Source: an uncultured Clostridia bacterium (GTDB lineage: Bacteria; Bacillota; Clostridia; Christensenellales; Borkfalkiaceae). Taken from it: DNA of 41,087 bases. Numbering within the stretch: the stretch's first letter is position 1; every line of letters starts with the position of its first letter. Below are positions 7,977-16,106 of the stretch, in pieces. The DNA lies in NCBI GenBank assembly GCA_947624215.1, contig CANQJJ010000012.1, positions 1-41,087 on the forward strand. Direction: 5' to 3'. The position numbers and the translations under genes were made by a program. The notes beneath the pieces are model-generated. The model ran no database searches. It saw only the letters and a program-made list of their open reading frames with translations, and was not told the DNA's origin.

Positions 7977-10247
7977 TCAAGCGGCGGTGAGCTTGACGGT
8001 CACCACCGTCATGTCGTCCTCCGCGACGCCGTGGAACCGGGCAAGGGCGGCGCCGAGGATCTCCTCCGCAAGGGCCTGCGGGTTGAGGGGGTGCAGGCGC
8101 GAGAGGTAGGCGCAGAGGTCGGAGGAGGACCCGAACGCAGCGGGGATGCCGTCGCTCATGAAGATGAGAAAGTCGTCCGCCTTGAGCTCTACGCGCAGGC
8201 AGGTGGGGTGGACCGTATCCAAGACCCCGATGGGCAGCGATTCCCCTTCGAGCACCTGCAACGTCTCCCCCGAGAGCACGAACCCCGCCGGCGAGCCGAT
8301 CTTGACGACGTCGGCCACCCCCGTGTCGAGGTTTACGGCTGCGAGATCGAGGCAGGAGAAGGTCTCCTCGGTCGAATAGGCGATGAGGCGGTTGACGGTC
8401 GCGAGCACCGTCTCGGAGGGCATTTTGGCCTTATAAAAACTCTCGAGGAGGGAGAGCGTCCTGTCGGAGACGGCCCGTGCCGCTTCCCCGCTGCCCATGC
8501 CGTCGGAGAGCGCGACGATGAACCGTCGCTCGTCGATCTTCAAAAAGGAGTGCGTGTCCCCGCTCGCGAGTTCACCCGCCTTGGTCCTCGCCGCCACGCC
8601 GAAGGAGGCGTCGTAGACGGGCTTTCTTTTGAGGAGAAAACAGGCGCGGCCCTCGGTGAGGGTGAATTTTTCCGAGAGGGAGAGGGGCACGCCGAGCGCC
8701 TTTTCCGCAATGCGGCACACCTTTTTCCCGCTCGCGGCCTCGTCAAGGGTGAGGGAGACGGTAAAGCGCTCCCCCTCGCCGTAGAGAAAGATCTCAAAGG
8801 AGAGCAGGCCCTCGCGCGCCAAAGCGGCCGCAAGACGCCGTTCCCCGTCCGAGAAGACGTATTCCTCGCTCTGTTCGAGGGCGATGCTCTGCAAGACTTC
8901 GCTGATCCCCTGTGCCTGTTCGGCGAGCAGTTTTCGGCCCTCGCGCGCAGTCTCGAGCTCGAGGTCGACGCGGGCATACTCGGCGAGGCGGTTGTTGAGG
9001 GAAAAGAGGATCCCCGCCGTGTTGATACAGTGGGCGGAGAGGTCGCAGGGCAGGTCGATGAGGTTGACGCGGCCCTTGGCACGGCCCACCGCGATGAGCT
9101 TGTCGAGGGCGTCAAAGACCCCGTAACTCTCGCAGACATGCCTGTTTGGGCAGGTCTCACACAGCTCGGAGAGTACTTTTGCCTTCATCTGCGCGGCGGT
9201 GACGGAGGGGCGGTCCTGCATGCGGAAGGCGAGCGCGATCTCGCGGAAGAGCGACGAGACCTCGTAGAGCTGTTCCCCCACGGCGCGGCGGGAGCGGTTT
9301 AAGGCGACGCGGGGGAGGGTGCGCTCGCGGTAGAAGAGAAGCGTCTTGTCGAGTTTGCGCAGGGCGGCGTCGGGGATGCAGATAAAGAGCAGAACGGGCA
9401 CAAGGCATGAAAGAAGGGAGAGCAGGATTTGGAGGATGCCGAGGGCATAGACCCCCTTGAGGGCGAGCGCGGCGGCATAGCTAAAAAGGAGAGCGAGGGA
9501 GGAAGCCGTCTTGCCGTACGGGCGGAGCAGGAGGGCGGCGGAGGCATAGATGACGAACTCGGCGAGAGGGGAGACGGCGCGGGAGAAGAGGCAGAGGGGG
9601 AGGGAGAGCACGGCGGCAAAGGGAACGGACGCAGCACTTCGCAAAAGCACCACGCCGCCGAGGAGCAGAAAGAGGGATACGGCATAGAAAAACTCCTCAC
9701 CGACCGCAGAGAGGGCACCCATGCCCGCGACGAGCCACAGGAGAGCGAGTTCCGTGAGTTCTGCGGGATCCAAACGGGTGCGGAAAACACGGGTGAGAAG
9801 GGCAGAGAGCGCGCCGTCGAACAGGACGCAGAGGAGCAGGATGGCGGCGGCAATGACGAGCTTTTGGAGGAGGGGCGAGAGCGGGAATCCATAGCCGTCG
9901 TGGGGGAAGAGAAAGAGGAAGGGGAGCTGGGCCGCGGCGGCATAGAGAAGGCGTTCGGGCCCGGGCTCGCGGTGAAAGCGGCGGGAGATGACGTAGCAAA
10001 GAAGCAAAAAGCAGGCCTGTATGGCGGCGGAGAGGGAGGCGGAAAGGGAGAGCGCGGCGGCGGAGGCGAGAAGATAGGCACCGCATGAGAGGAAGGGATC
10101 GAGACGGCTGAGCGCGGCAAAGAGGAGGGCGAAGGAAAGGGGCTCGCGGAAGGGGAGGGCGAAATTGCAAAGGAGCATGCCGGCGCAGAGGAGGAGATAT
10201 TTGAGGAGGGATGCGAAGGAGAGATGCAGGCGCGGAATTTTTTTCAT
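7977..10247 (-). CDS. spoIIE: stage II sporulation protein E (SpoIIE), PP2C-type serine phosphatase
   Basis: A 756-residue membrane protein that, in endospore formers, dephosphorylates SpoIIAA to release sigma-F in the forespore and takes part in polar septation. The N-terminal ~300 residues form about ten hydrophobic helices. A central regulatory region follows, then the C-terminal PP2C domain (about 568-756) with SDGMGSG (Asp582), a second SDG near 699 and EDDMT (Asp744/745), the metal-binding acidic residues. Bacillus SpoIIE has 827 residues and the same layout. The start MKKIPRL at 10247 is chosen because GGGGG lies 6 nt upstream and the -10 box at 10287 gives a sensible leader; a longer frame to 10379 crosses that promoter. 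The gene stands alone. Confidence 0.93.
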   Translation of the reverse strand: MKKIPRLHLSFASLLKYLLLCAGMLLCNFALPFREPLSFALLFAALSRLDPFLSCGAYLLASAAALSLSASLSAAIQACFLLLCYVISRRFHREPGPERLLYAAAAQLPFLFLFPHDGYGFPLSPLLQKLVIAAAILLLCVLFDGALSALLTRVFRTRLDPAELTELALLWLVAGMGALSAVGEEFFYAVSLFLLLGGVVLLRSAASVPFAAVLSLPLCLFSRAVSPLAEFVIYASAALLLRPYGKTASSLALLFSYAAALALKGVYALGILQILLSLLSCLVPVLLFICIPDAALRKLDKTLLFYRERTLPRVALNRSRRAVGEQLYEVSSLFREIALAFRMQDRPSVTAAQMKAKVLSELCETCPNRHVCESYGVFDALDKLIAVGRAKGRVNLIDLPCDLSAHCINTAGILFSLNNRLAEYARVDLELETAREGRKLLAEQAQGISEVLQSIALEQSEEYVFSDGERRLAAALAREGLLSFEIFLYGEGERFTVSLTLDEAASGKKVCRIAEKALGVPLSLSEKFTLTEGRACFLLKRKPVYDASFGVAARTKAGELASGDTHSFLKIDERRFIVALSDGMGSGEAARAVSDRTLSLLESFYKAKMPSETVLATVNRLIAYSTEETFSCLDLAAVNLDTGVADVVKIGSPAGFVLSGETLQVLEGESLPIGVLDTVHPTCLRVELKADDFLIFMSDGIPAAFGSSSDLCAYLSRLHPLNPQALAEEILGAALARFHGVAEDDMTVVTVKLTAA

Positions 10248-10286
10248 ACAGGCCCCCGTGGGGACGTTCCCCATGATAATGAAAGA

Positions 10287-10331
10287 ATTATAATGAAAAA
10301 ACCTCCGCGCATCACGGCCTGTTTTGACGGA
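10287..10331 (-). promoter_or_regulatory. probable Spo0A-controlled promoter of spoIIE
   Basis: Minus strand: -10 TATAAT (10287-10292) with no good -35. A sequence TCCGTCAAA (10323-10331), 7/9 to the Spo0A box TTTGTCRAA, is centred about 37 bp upstream of the -10. In Bacillus, spoIIE is transcribed by sigma-A with Spo0A~P at such boxes. The -10 is seen directly; the 0A box is inference. Confidence 0.5.
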
Positions 10332-10440
10332 AAAGCGCGAAGTGTGTAGAGGGATCGTGAATACCATGTCTGCGAACACCCCCGATCCAAGTGTGCCCCT
10401 CCATGGGAGGGGTGGAGTGGCGACGGGGATCGTGTATACG

Positions 10441-10571
10441 TCCCGCGCGCTCCGCGCGCGTCATTCTGCCCGACCGAGGCCAATCAAAGCGTCCCGCGCG
10501 CTCCGCGCGCGTCATTCTGCCCGACCGAGGCCAATCAAAGCGTCCCGCGCGCTCCGCGCGCGTCATTCTGA
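10441..10571. repeat. 51-bp tandem repeat, about 2.5 copies
   Basis: Units start at 10441, 10492 and 10543. Each carries the palindrome GCGCGCTCCGCGCGC followed by module R2 (GTCATTCTGCCCGACC). The copies are essentially identical, indicating recent expansion. Confidence 0.9.
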
Positions 10572-10930
10572 GCCGAAAGAGCATGTATGAGAGCGAATTG
10601 CTCATCCGCGAAGAATCTTGCTACGACCAAGCTCGTGTGAGCGCCCCCTTGGCGCCCCTGTAAGGGGAGCTCCACCGATGCCCTTTCGGCGGTGACCGAT
10701 TGAGGTTTCTATTTGTGCTACTAAAATCGACACGAGCGCCCCGCGCGAAGTAGGGGTTTTCTTGCCTTCCCTTCTGGGGAAGGTGCCCGTAGGGCGGATG
10801 AGGAGAAACCCTTTCGGCGCACAAGGACAGTGCGCCACTTTCCTTACAGGGACAGCAAGAGGGGCGTCGCTTACCACCACACGGACTTCGTTTGAGGGTA
10901 CCATGTCTGCGACGGGGCCCAATCGAAGCG
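10572..10930. repeat. interspersed repeat mosaic
   Basis: Holds the CCGCGAAGAATCTTGCTACG module (near 10598), a CCCCTGTAAGGGGAGCTCC module (near 10655), a reverse copy of the TACTTCGC element family (near 10700-10755), R8 and R1 (10760-10862) and a TACCATGTC motif (10898-10910). No gene is supported. Confidence 0.8.
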
Positions 10931-10932
10931 TT

Positions 10933-11082
10933 ACCCCCTCCTTGGGGAGGGGGGTAGGGGAGTGGGGCTACGATCGCCCTTCCTTATGAAATTCAATCGG
11001 TTTTCTTTATAAAAAGCGGAAGGAACGGTTGTATCCCCACCTCAGTCACGATGTGACAGCTCCTCCCCGAGGAGGCGCTTTT
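10933..11082. repeat. R6, MITE-like repeat, copy 1
   Basis: About 150 bp bounded by related inverted ends: CCCCCTCCTTGGGGAGGGG on the left and CTCCTCCCCGAGGAGG on the right. The interior includes AAAAAGCGGAAGGAAC and CCCCACCTCAGTCACG. Other copies lie at 27042-27231 and 32587-32738; ends are conserved while the middle varies in length. No coding capacity. Confidence 0.8.
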
Positions 11083-11140
11083 CGTCGGACTTCGTATCGT
11101 CATTACGGCTCAGGATGACGCGTTCCCCTCCGCACAAGAA

Positions 11141-11178
11141 AAACAGCAAAAAACAACCCCCGCGCAACCGCACGGGGG
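11141..11178 (-). terminator. rho-independent terminator of the structured RNA
   Basis: Minus strand: CCCCCGTGC-GGTT-GCGCGGGGG followed by TTGTTTTTTGCTGTTTTT. Confidence 0.9.
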
Positions 11179-11292
11179 GATCTATTTCTTAATTCAGTTG
11201 TGGAGGGGCTGGCGTGCGCCGACATCCACAGTGCCTTGGTCCTCGACCCTACGCGGGATTACAACTCATCGCGTGTCGTTCGGATGTCTCGT

Positions 11293-11325
11293 TTACGTTT
11301 CCGCCCCTATCATATCCGGGTACAT
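11293..11325 (-). CDS. possible 10-codon ORF inside the structured RNA
   Basis: Reads MYPDMIGAET then TAA. The ATG at 11325 is preceded, 8 nt upstream, by TAGGAGGAGG, among the strongest ribosome sites in the window. That site directly follows a perfect CTTGA/TCAAG hairpin (11344-11356). It could be a real leader peptide or regulatory start, or the purine tract could be a structural element of the RNA. Confidence 0.3.
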   Translation of the reverse strand: MYPDMIGAET

Positions 11326-11545
11326 TGGTGTGTCCTCCTCCTACTTGATCTTCAAGCTCTGAAAGATTCTCATATCGCGTACCTCCCGATATGGCGATGC
11401 GGGCTACACCGCATCAGCGGTGCCCTGTTTACAAACTTTCCCGTCTGCTACCAGCTGCGTCCGGTTTCCAGTTATCTGTCCATCGGAGTTTCCCGCCTTG
11501 TTTGAAAATAACTTTTTTTGTAAGTTATTTTCTTTTTGTACCTTT

Positions 11546-11573
11546 ATTATAGCATGGATTTTTTATCTGTCAA
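11546..11573 (-). promoter_or_regulatory. sigma-A promoter of the structured RNA
   Basis: Minus strand: -35 TTGACA (11568-11573), 16-bp spacer, -10 TATAAT (11546-11551). Predicted start near 11539. It sits in an AT-rich patch (11500-11620) unlike the surrounding GC-rich repeats. Confidence 0.85.
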
Positions 11574-11846
11574 TAGTTTTGGGAAAAATTTTTTGGGTTT
11601 TTTCGCAAATTTTTTTATTGGGAGGGAAGCGACTGAATCAGCAGACTGTGCTGTGAGGATGAGACTTAGGTCTACGCTGTCATACCGAAGCCCCATAAGG
11701 GGCTGAGTGTATCCCCTCATACGCAGTCCGTGTTGTGGTAAGCGCGTCATCCTGAGCCGTAATGATAATACGAAGTCCGTCGCGGCTGTCCTCGAAGGAT
11801 CCCGAAGAACGAAGTCCGACTGTTTGGGAAACAGACCATGTGTTCC

Positions 11847-11930
11847 ATTACGTCATGCTGAGCTCCGTCGAAGCATCACCGCATTTTAAGACTAAGGTGA
11901 CCCTTCGACACAGCTTAGGGTGACGTTATT
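11847..11930. repeat. R4 fold-back palindrome, copy 1
   Basis: About 84 bp. Ends ATTACGTCA...TGACGTTATT are inverted repeats and the inner arms (TCGAAGCATCACC / GGTGACCCTTCGA) also pair, so the unit folds into one long hairpin. The family recurs at 16368-16448, 26797-26875, 28951-29033 and 33884-33964. Confidence 0.8.
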
Positions 11931-11939
11931 GGAATGCCT

Positions 11940-12300
11940 TGGTCGTTCACACGGGCTTGGTCGTAGCAAGATTCTTCGCGGATGAGCAGTTCGCTCTCAT
12001 TCAAACTGTTACGGCTACTTCGCGCTACGCGCTCGTGTCGACCTTAGTAACACAATCAGAAGCCTCGGTCGGGCAGAATGACGCTTCGATTGAGCTTGGT
12101 CGTAGCAAGATTCTTCGCGGATGGGCAATTCGCTCTCATACAAACCCTTTCGGCTACTTCGCGCTACGCGCTCGTGTCGACCTTAGTAGCACAATCAGAA
12201 GCCTCGGTCGGGCAGAATGACGCTTTGGATGAGCTTAGTCGGGCAGAATGACGCTTTGGATGAGCTTAGTCGGGCAGAATGACGCTCGGGATGGGCCCAA
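11940..12300. repeat. tandem arrangement of repeat modules (about 140-bp and 31-bp periods)
   Basis: The block CGTAGCAAGATTCTTCGCGG ... TACTTCGCGCTACGCGCTCG ... GGGCAGAATGACGC occurs twice, offset by 140 bp (11961 and 12101). It is followed by a 31-bp unit (GGGCAGAATGACGC plus GATGAGCTTAGTC) repeated about three times to 12290. No gene is supported. Confidence 0.85.
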
Positions 12301-12408
12301 TCGCGCTCGAAACCCCTCACCGCCGAAAGGGCATTGGCGGAGCTCCCCTTACAGGGGCGCCAAGAGTCGCTCAACCCTTGGTCGCGGACATGGTACCCGC
12401 GGATGCGG

Positions 12409-13611
12409 TCACTTCATCGAGAGGACCTCTGTCTCGATCACCGGCGTGACGGCCGAAAGCAGGACGTCCTTCCACTCCTCATACTTTTTCAGCGAACTCC
12501 GGTAGAGCATGCGGGTCAGCCCGAAAATGTCGCACCCGCTCTCCTTGCCCATGTCCCAAAGCGTCTGCACATAGCCCGTCAGCGTCTTCTTTGCGCTCTC
12601 CAAGATCTTCGGCGAGACGGAATCCGAGGCAATGTCCTCCACGGGCGCCGTCACCCCGCGGCAACACAGGCGCACCGTCACCGAGAGCGAGAGCTCGGCC
12701 TTCGGGGCATGCGCGCTGTCCAATTTCACGCCCCCTTCATTGCGTACGACGGTCAGTGTTACGGGCATGGTACCGTCCTTTGCGTTGAACGTCCCCGTAA
12801 ACACATTTCCCTCGAGCAGGCTGAGCGCGAGCGTCTGTTCTTGCGGGAGGAGCCCGACCATCCGCCCCTCCTTGAAGAGCGCGGTCTGCTCTGCGCTGTA
12901 GATCTGCTGTTTTTCGCCGCCGCTACCGCCGCTGCCGCCGCTACTGCCGCTTCCCCCCGCCGCGGTCTGGCTGTCGTTCTGCCCGCCCTCCTGCTCCTCC
13001 ATGCGCACATAGGGGAGATAACTGCACTTGGAGACGCCGTAGTAGTCGATGGCGAAGTCCTTCAAGGTATTGGTGAGGACCCTCCCCGATTTCACGGCCG
13101 CCTCGGAGAACAGCTTCTCGATGGCGAGGGAGGAGGCGTCGTCGATGGCGCTCGTGGAGGAGATGAGCTCGCCCGCCTTGCCCTCACACACGGCGAGAAG
13201 ACAGGAATCGGGCATGTAGTCGTTGCGCAAAAAGTAGTTGAGGTGGGAGATGATGTCCTCCTCCTTTACGGCGTCCTCCCCGAGCACGATGAGGTCGCAG
13301 AAGACGAGCTTGGGCACCCACCCCGTCTTGGAGAAGATGAGGGAGATACAGTCGGATACCGTCTCGCCCTCCGCTTGGATCTCCACCGAGGAGGTCCCGC
13401 CCGTCGTGCGGTCGCTGCCCTTAGGTACGGCGATCTGCGCCGTCACGGAGAAACCCTCGTCCGTCTTGTCGATGCCTGCGGCGAGGATGATGGCCGTCTT
13501 CTGGATGTCCACGAGCCCGAAATCGTTGGAGAAAAAGGCAAAGAGCACGACCGCCGTGAGGATGAGCCACAGCTTCATGGGGACTGTCTGCAAGAATCTC
13601 TTAAACCGCAC
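12409..13611 (-). CDS. gerC: spore germination protein GerC (Ger(x)C family), no lipobox
   Basis: A 400-residue third subunit of the germinant receptor at the spore inner membrane. The sequence follows the Ger(x)C pattern after the leader (DIQKTAIILAAGIDKT..GFSVTAQI, then the central and C-terminal GerC domains ending in a KTLTGYVQTLWDMGKESGCDIFG-type helix). Family members are normally lipoproteins; here the N-terminus (KLWLILTAVVLFAFFSNDFG) is hydrophobic but has no Cys, so it would be a membrane-anchored form. A low-complexity GGSGSSGGSGG insert sits near residue 230. The start is a GTG overlapping the end of gerB by 11 nt, with AGGAGG 7 nt upstream, giving tight translational coupling. 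Confidence 0.88.
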   Translation of the reverse strand: MRFKRFLQTVPMKLWLILTAVVLFAFFSNDFGLVDIQKTAIILAAGIDKTDEGFSVTAQIAVPKGSDRTTGGTSSVEIQAEGETVSDCISLIFSKTGWVPKLVFCDLIVLGEDAVKEEDIISHLNYFLRNDYMPDSCLLAVCEGKAGELISSTSAIDDASSLAIEKLFSEAAVKSGRVLTNTLKDFAIDYYGVSKCSYLPYVRMEEQEGGQNDSQTAAGGSGSSGGSGGSGGEKQQIYSAEQTALFKEGRMVGLLPQEQTLALSLLEGNVFTGTFNAKDGTMPVTLTVVRNEGGVKLDSAHAPKAELSLSVTVRLCCRGVTAPVEDIASDSVSPKILESAKKTLTGYVQTLWDMGKESGCDIFGLTRMLYRSSLKKYEEWKDVLLSAVTPVIETEVLSMK

Positions 13612-14674
13612 GGCGACGCCTCCTCAAAAGTAACAAAAGCGGCGGGATGACGACGGAGAACAGGGGCATGACCCAGAATGCCCACTTCGTAACGCCGTCG
13701 AGCACCTCGGTAAAGCGGTAGTCGAGGAGGACGTCGAGGGTCAGAAAGACCGCCGTCACGCCGATCGCGAGCAGGGTGGGGAGATAGCGCGGGCGGCCGT
13801 ATGCCTCGAGCGCACACTCGATGCTCCCCTGCAGGGGCAGGGTGACGTAGAAGGCCATCACGAGGGCGAGCGCGAAGATGAAGAGATAGTCGATGCGCCC
13901 GAGCGTGGTGACCCCGGGGAAGTAGCGCGACGTCACCGTGAACGCGAAGAGCTGGTTGGGCGCGGTCTCCTGAAAGATGCCCCAAAAGATGGCCGTGAAC
14001 AGCAATACGGCTGCCCCGCCCGCGAGGTAGCACAGGGTCCCCTTCCACGCGAGGCCCTTTTCATAGTCGAATTTTCCGAGGAGCGGCAGGAGGAGCGCGG
14101 CGTCGAAGAACCACGCCATTGCGGACATGGTACCCTCGAAAAAGCCCTTCTGCCCTGCGGCGCCGACGGGAGCGAGGGCGGAGAAGTCTGCGCTTGCGGC
14201 CGAGAGCACCAAGATCCCGGCAAGGCCGAAGATGGCGAGCGGGGCCAAGATGTCCCACACCCGCCCGTGCGAGGCGAGCGGCTTGGAGAGGACGTAGACG
14301 GCGAACAGGAAGTAGGGGGCAAAGGCCACGAGAGAGGGCAGGGTGTCGTAGAAGACGGACTGCACCATGACCTTCTGTTCGAGCACGGGCAAAAGCCCCG
14401 CAAAGAGCAGAAAGAGGGCGAAGACGGTGAGCAGGATCTTGGATACGACGCGCCCGAAGGTATTTTCGAGCAGTTCTGCAAAGCTCATGCCGCGCTTTGC
14501 AACGAGCAGGGTGCAGAAGACGGCCGCGGCCTGCAAGAGGTAGGCGGCGAGCAGGGGGAAGAGAAGGTCGTTCTTCGAAGTATCGGCGAGGCGGGCGGGG
14601 AGCAGGACGATCTTGCCCACAGGGGCCACGCAGGCGAGGAAGAAGAGCAATTGGCGCGCGGAGATCTTATTCAT
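13601..14674 (-). CDS. gerB: spore germination protein GerB, APC-superfamily permease
   Basis: A 357-residue integral membrane protein with about ten hydrophobic helices, matching the GerAB/spore permease family, which forms the transmembrane germinant-sensing subunit with GerA and GerC. The N-terminus (MNKISARQLLFFLACVAPVGKIVLLPA) is characteristic. Its ATG overlaps the gerA stop (ATGA), and AAGGAGG lies 4 nt upstream inside gerA. The gene contains one TACCATGTC motif, read as TMSA (14121-14133). Confidence 0.92.
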   Translation of the reverse strand: MNKISARQLLFFLACVAPVGKIVLLPARLADTSKNDLLFPLLAAYLLQAAAVFCTLLVAKRGMSFAELLENTFGRVVSKILLTVFALFLLFAGLLPVLEQKVMVQSVFYDTLPSLVAFAPYFLFAVYVLSKPLASHGRVWDILAPLAIFGLAGILVLSAASADFSALAPVGAAGQKGFFEGTMSAMAWFFDAALLLPLLGKFDYEKGLAWKGTLCYLAGGAAVLLFTAIFWGIFQETAPNQLFAFTVTSRYFPGVTTLGRIDYLFIFALALVMAFYVTLPLQGSIECALEAYGRPRYLPTLLAIGVTAVFLTLDVLLDYRFTEVLDGVTKWAFWVMPLFSVVIPPLLLLLRRRRRAV

Positions 14675-16101
14675 GAGAGCCTCCTTCTATTGGGACTTTT
14701 GAGCGTTTGCGGCCGCATTTCGAGAGAGCCGAGGTTGTATTTGATGAGAGAATCCCTCAGATCCCGCCCGCGCAAAGGGGAGAAGGGCGCGACGAGGGGT
14801 GCGGAGAAGTTCTCCGTGGTGACGAGATAGAGGATGACGAAGGCCGTGGCGAGGAGGACGCCGTAGGTGCCCACGCTGCCCGCGACCAACAGCATGGCGA
14901 GGCGGAGAACGCTCGTCTGTTCGATGAGGTTGGGGACGGCATACAGCCCGATGCCCGAGAAGGCGATAATGATGATGGCGGGCGTGGAGACAAATCCCGC
15001 CGAGACGGCCGTCTCCCCGAGCACGAGCGCGCCCACCACCGAGAGCGCCATGCCGACGTATTTGGGCATGCGGATGGAGGCCTCGTTCAAAACCTCTAAG
15101 ACGAGCAGGACGAGCAGCATTTCGAGGGAGGGGGAGAAGGGGATGTCGCGGATGCTCCCCGCAATTGTCAAAAGCAGCTTTACGGGGAACAGCTGTAATT
15201 TGAAGAGTTGTGCGGAGACGTAGAATGCAGGCAGATAAATGGCCACGAGGAGGGCAAAGAGACGCAGGAGGCGGGTGAACGTGGCGCGATAGGGAGGGAC
15301 GAAGTAATCCTCGCTCGATTGAAAGTCCTCGATGAGCAGATAGGGCACGGTCAGGGCGATGGGGGAGCCGTCCACGATGAGACCCACCCTGCCCTCGGCG
15401 AGCTTGGCGCAGAAGATGTCGGGCTTTTCGGTCGTGCCCACCTGTTTGACGAGGGAGTAGGGGCGGGAGGCGAGAAAGTGGGTGAGGTAGGAGGAATCGG
15501 GGATGATGTCGATGTCGATTCCTTGGAGCTTTTGCTTGACGGCCTCCACGGTGGCCTTGGGTGCCGTTCCCTCGAGATAGCAGACGGCGACGGTGGTGGA
15601 GGAGCGGCGGCCCACGTCGGTCGTATCGATTTTGAGCTCGCCCGTTTTGAGGCGGCGGCGGATGAGAGCGGTGTTGGTCTTGAAGTCCTCGATGAAGCCT
15701 TCGCGGGGGCCTTTGAGGGTCACATCCGTCGGGGGCTCGGCGATCGCGCGGACGGGAATTTTTTTGGTGCCGACGACAACGCCCATATCCATGTCCGAGA
15801 AGAGGACGACGGGATTGCCGATGAGCACTTCTTCGGCGAGTTTTTCGAGGGACTTTTCCGTCTTGGCTTCGGGGGAGGAGAGGGCCTTTAAGACCTCCTC
15901 TGCGCGGGGTGCGCCCGTGTATTGGCGGAGGGGGCGGATGACCTGCTCGCCGAGGAGATCCTTGTCGGTGAGGGGGTCGGCGAAGAGGACGCAGAAGGAG
16001 AGCTTGGGGGAAGCGAACTCGAAGGTGAGGAAATCGTCGGCGGGGAGCATTTTTTTGAGTGCCTCTTTGGAGCGTTCCAGATCGGCGGAGACATTTTTCA
16101 T
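14671..16101 (-). CDS. gerA: spore germination protein GerA
   Basis: A 476-residue GerAA-family subunit of the germinant receptor, the usual family length. It has an N-terminal hydrophilic domain (about 1-275, with the conserved ADDFLTFEF, REGFIEDFKTN and RRLKTGELKI stretches) and a C-terminal membrane domain with PPYRATFTRLLR, LLEVLNEASIRMPKYVG and TPAIIIIAFSGI-like helices. The start is placed at MKNVSADLER (16101). An open frame continues upstream to 16314, but only through repeat DNA. No Shine-Dalgarno precedes 16101; instead a sigma-G-like promoter ends at the ATG (see 16107-16136). First gene of the gerA-gerB-gerC operon. Confidence 0.92.
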   Translation of the reverse strand: MKNVSADLERSKEALKKMLPADDFLTFEFASPKLSFCVLFADPLTDKDLLGEQVIRPLRQYTGAPRAEEVLKALSSPEAKTEKSLEKLAEEVLIGNPVVLFSDMDMGVVVGTKKIPVRAIAEPPTDVTLKGPREGFIEDFKTNTALIRRRLKTGELKIDTTDVGRRSSTTVAVCYLEGTAPKATVEAVKQKLQGIDIDIIPDSSYLTHFLASRPYSLVKQVGTTEKPDIFCAKLAEGRVGLIVDGSPIALTVPYLLIEDFQSSEDYFVPPYRATFTRLLRLFALLVAIYLPAFYVSAQLFKLQLFPVKLLLTIAGSIRDIPFSPSLEMLLVLLVLEVLNEASIRMPKYVGMALSVVGALVLGETAVSAGFVSTPAIIIIAFSGIGLYAVPNLIEQTSVLRLAMLLVAGSVGTYGVLLATAFVILYLVTTENFSAPLVAPFSPLRGRDLRDSLIKYNLGSLEMRPQTLKSPNRRRLS

Positions 16102-16106
16102 GATAG

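Larger units (their letters stand above)
11141..11540 (-). ncRNA. structured non-coding RNA, about 400 nt, family not recognised
   Basis: A stand-alone transcription unit on the minus strand: consensus promoter (11546-11573), about 360 nt of unique sequence unlike the flanking repeats, and a strong terminator (11141-11178). Hairpins on the plus-strand coordinates include 11504-11532 (arms GAAAATAACTT/AAGTTATTTTC), 11407-11422 (CACCGC/GCGGTG), an overlapping alternative at 11396-11415 (GATGCGG/CCGCATC), 11371-11393 (CATATCG/CGATATG) and a TGTGGA/TCCACA domain near 11200. No long open frame is present, apart from a 10-codon one with a perfect Shine-Dalgarno (11293-11325). I see no hallmark of RNase P, tmRNA, SRP RNA or T-box. 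A raiA-type RNA is one family worth testing, but I cannot confirm it. Confidence 0.75.

Noticed and set aside
7758-9302. 514-residue plus-strand ORF
   Set aside because: Shadow of spoIIE; starts in repeat DNA and has no recognisable domain.
10441-10571. Possible CRISPR array (51-bp repeats)
   Set aside because: Whole units are repeated with no variable spacers, only about 2.5 copies, and no cas genes are present.
10324-10663. Proteins with MTRAERAG/ARSARVIL repeats (around 10300-10660) and many similar short ORFs in repeat blocks
   Set aside because: They are frames through tandem or interspersed repeats, lack ribosome sites and change frame between copies.
11141-11540. RNase P RNA, tmRNA or SRP RNA
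   Set aside because: The GAGGAAAGTCC core of RNase P, the tRNA-like ends of tmRNA and the GGAAGCAGCC loop of SRP RNA are not found.
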